Assembly (NCBI GenBank): GCA_021014325.1
Contig: CM037460.1
Location: 19,684,044 to 19,748,043, forward strand
DNA: 64,000 nt
Reading direction: 5' to 3'
Source: Plazaster borealis
Lineage: Eukaryota > Echinodermata > Asteroidea > Forcipulatida > Labidiasteridae
Positions 63,976 to 64,000 of this stretch are shown here, in pieces; the first letter of the stretch is position 1, and every line of letters starts with the position of its first letter. A program made the position numbers and the translations under genes. The notes beneath the pieces were generated by a model, which was not told the DNA's origin, did no database searches, and was given only the letters and a program-made list of their open reading frames with translations.

Positions 63976-64000
63976 GGGGATCACCTTATGGGGATGCAAC

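Noticed and set aside
1..64000. CRISPR arrays, prokaryotic operons or rRNA genes
   Set aside because: No regularly spaced identical repeats with unique spacers, no ribosome-binding-site-led gene runs and no rRNA-like stretches; spliced genes and SINE/MITE content show nuclear animal DNA.

Overview
The window is nuclear DNA of an animal. It has short coding exons with GT-AG introns, AT-rich introns, two recognisable metazoan genes, and a very high load of dispersed inverted-repeat elements. From memory, the dominant ~360-bp repeat is of a kind I associate with sea-star (asteroid echinoderm) genomes. I therefore read the source as an echinoderm, probably a sea star; this is an inference, not a database match.

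Layout: (1) 94-9410, + strand: the last ten coding exons of a centrosomal coiled-coil gene matching CEP89. The 5' part lies outside the window. Every exon junction is phase-compatible and the pieces join into 473 residues plus a stop. (2) 9411-22017: the CEP89 3' UTR, then about 11.5 kb of intergenic DNA filled with TTAA-flanked miniature elements, foldback elements and a 72-bp tandem duplication. (3) 22018-61345, + strand: a complete 14-exon gene for VPS9D1, a VPS9-domain protein (candidate Rab5-family exchange factor). The exons sum to 2835 bp (944 residues plus stop) with no phase conflict. It carries one GC-AG intron and one very long acidic exon. (4) Nested in the 18-kb fifth intron of VPS9D1, on the same strand, is an intact single-exon class A GPCR (30766-31755, 329 aa). 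A possible orphan first exon lies at 34749-34853. (5) 61346-64000: VPS9D1 3' UTR and downstream DNA ending in a 635-bp foldback with tRNA-like modules in both arms.

The mobile DNA is the most unusual part. About twenty copies of related miniature elements with AGG...CCT ends lie in TTAA sites. Some interrupt other repeats, which gives internal empty-site controls, and at least four times two copies sit back to back sharing a single TTAA. Intron 11 of VPS9D1 holds a 3066-bp Ginger-type DNA transposon with perfect 44-bp terminal inverted repeats, TGTGG/CCACA ends, a GCGG target duplication and a decayed intron-bearing integrase-like gene. Intron 5 holds a 1200-bp hAT-type element with an exact 8-bp duplication. 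CR1/L2- and RTE-like LINE 3' ends and at least two tRNA-headed SINE families are also present.

The two host genes are unrelated in function (CEP89: centriole distal appendage; VPS9D1: endosomal Rab signalling) and lie head to tail. I see no bacterial-type operon, CRISPR array, rRNA or functional tRNA.
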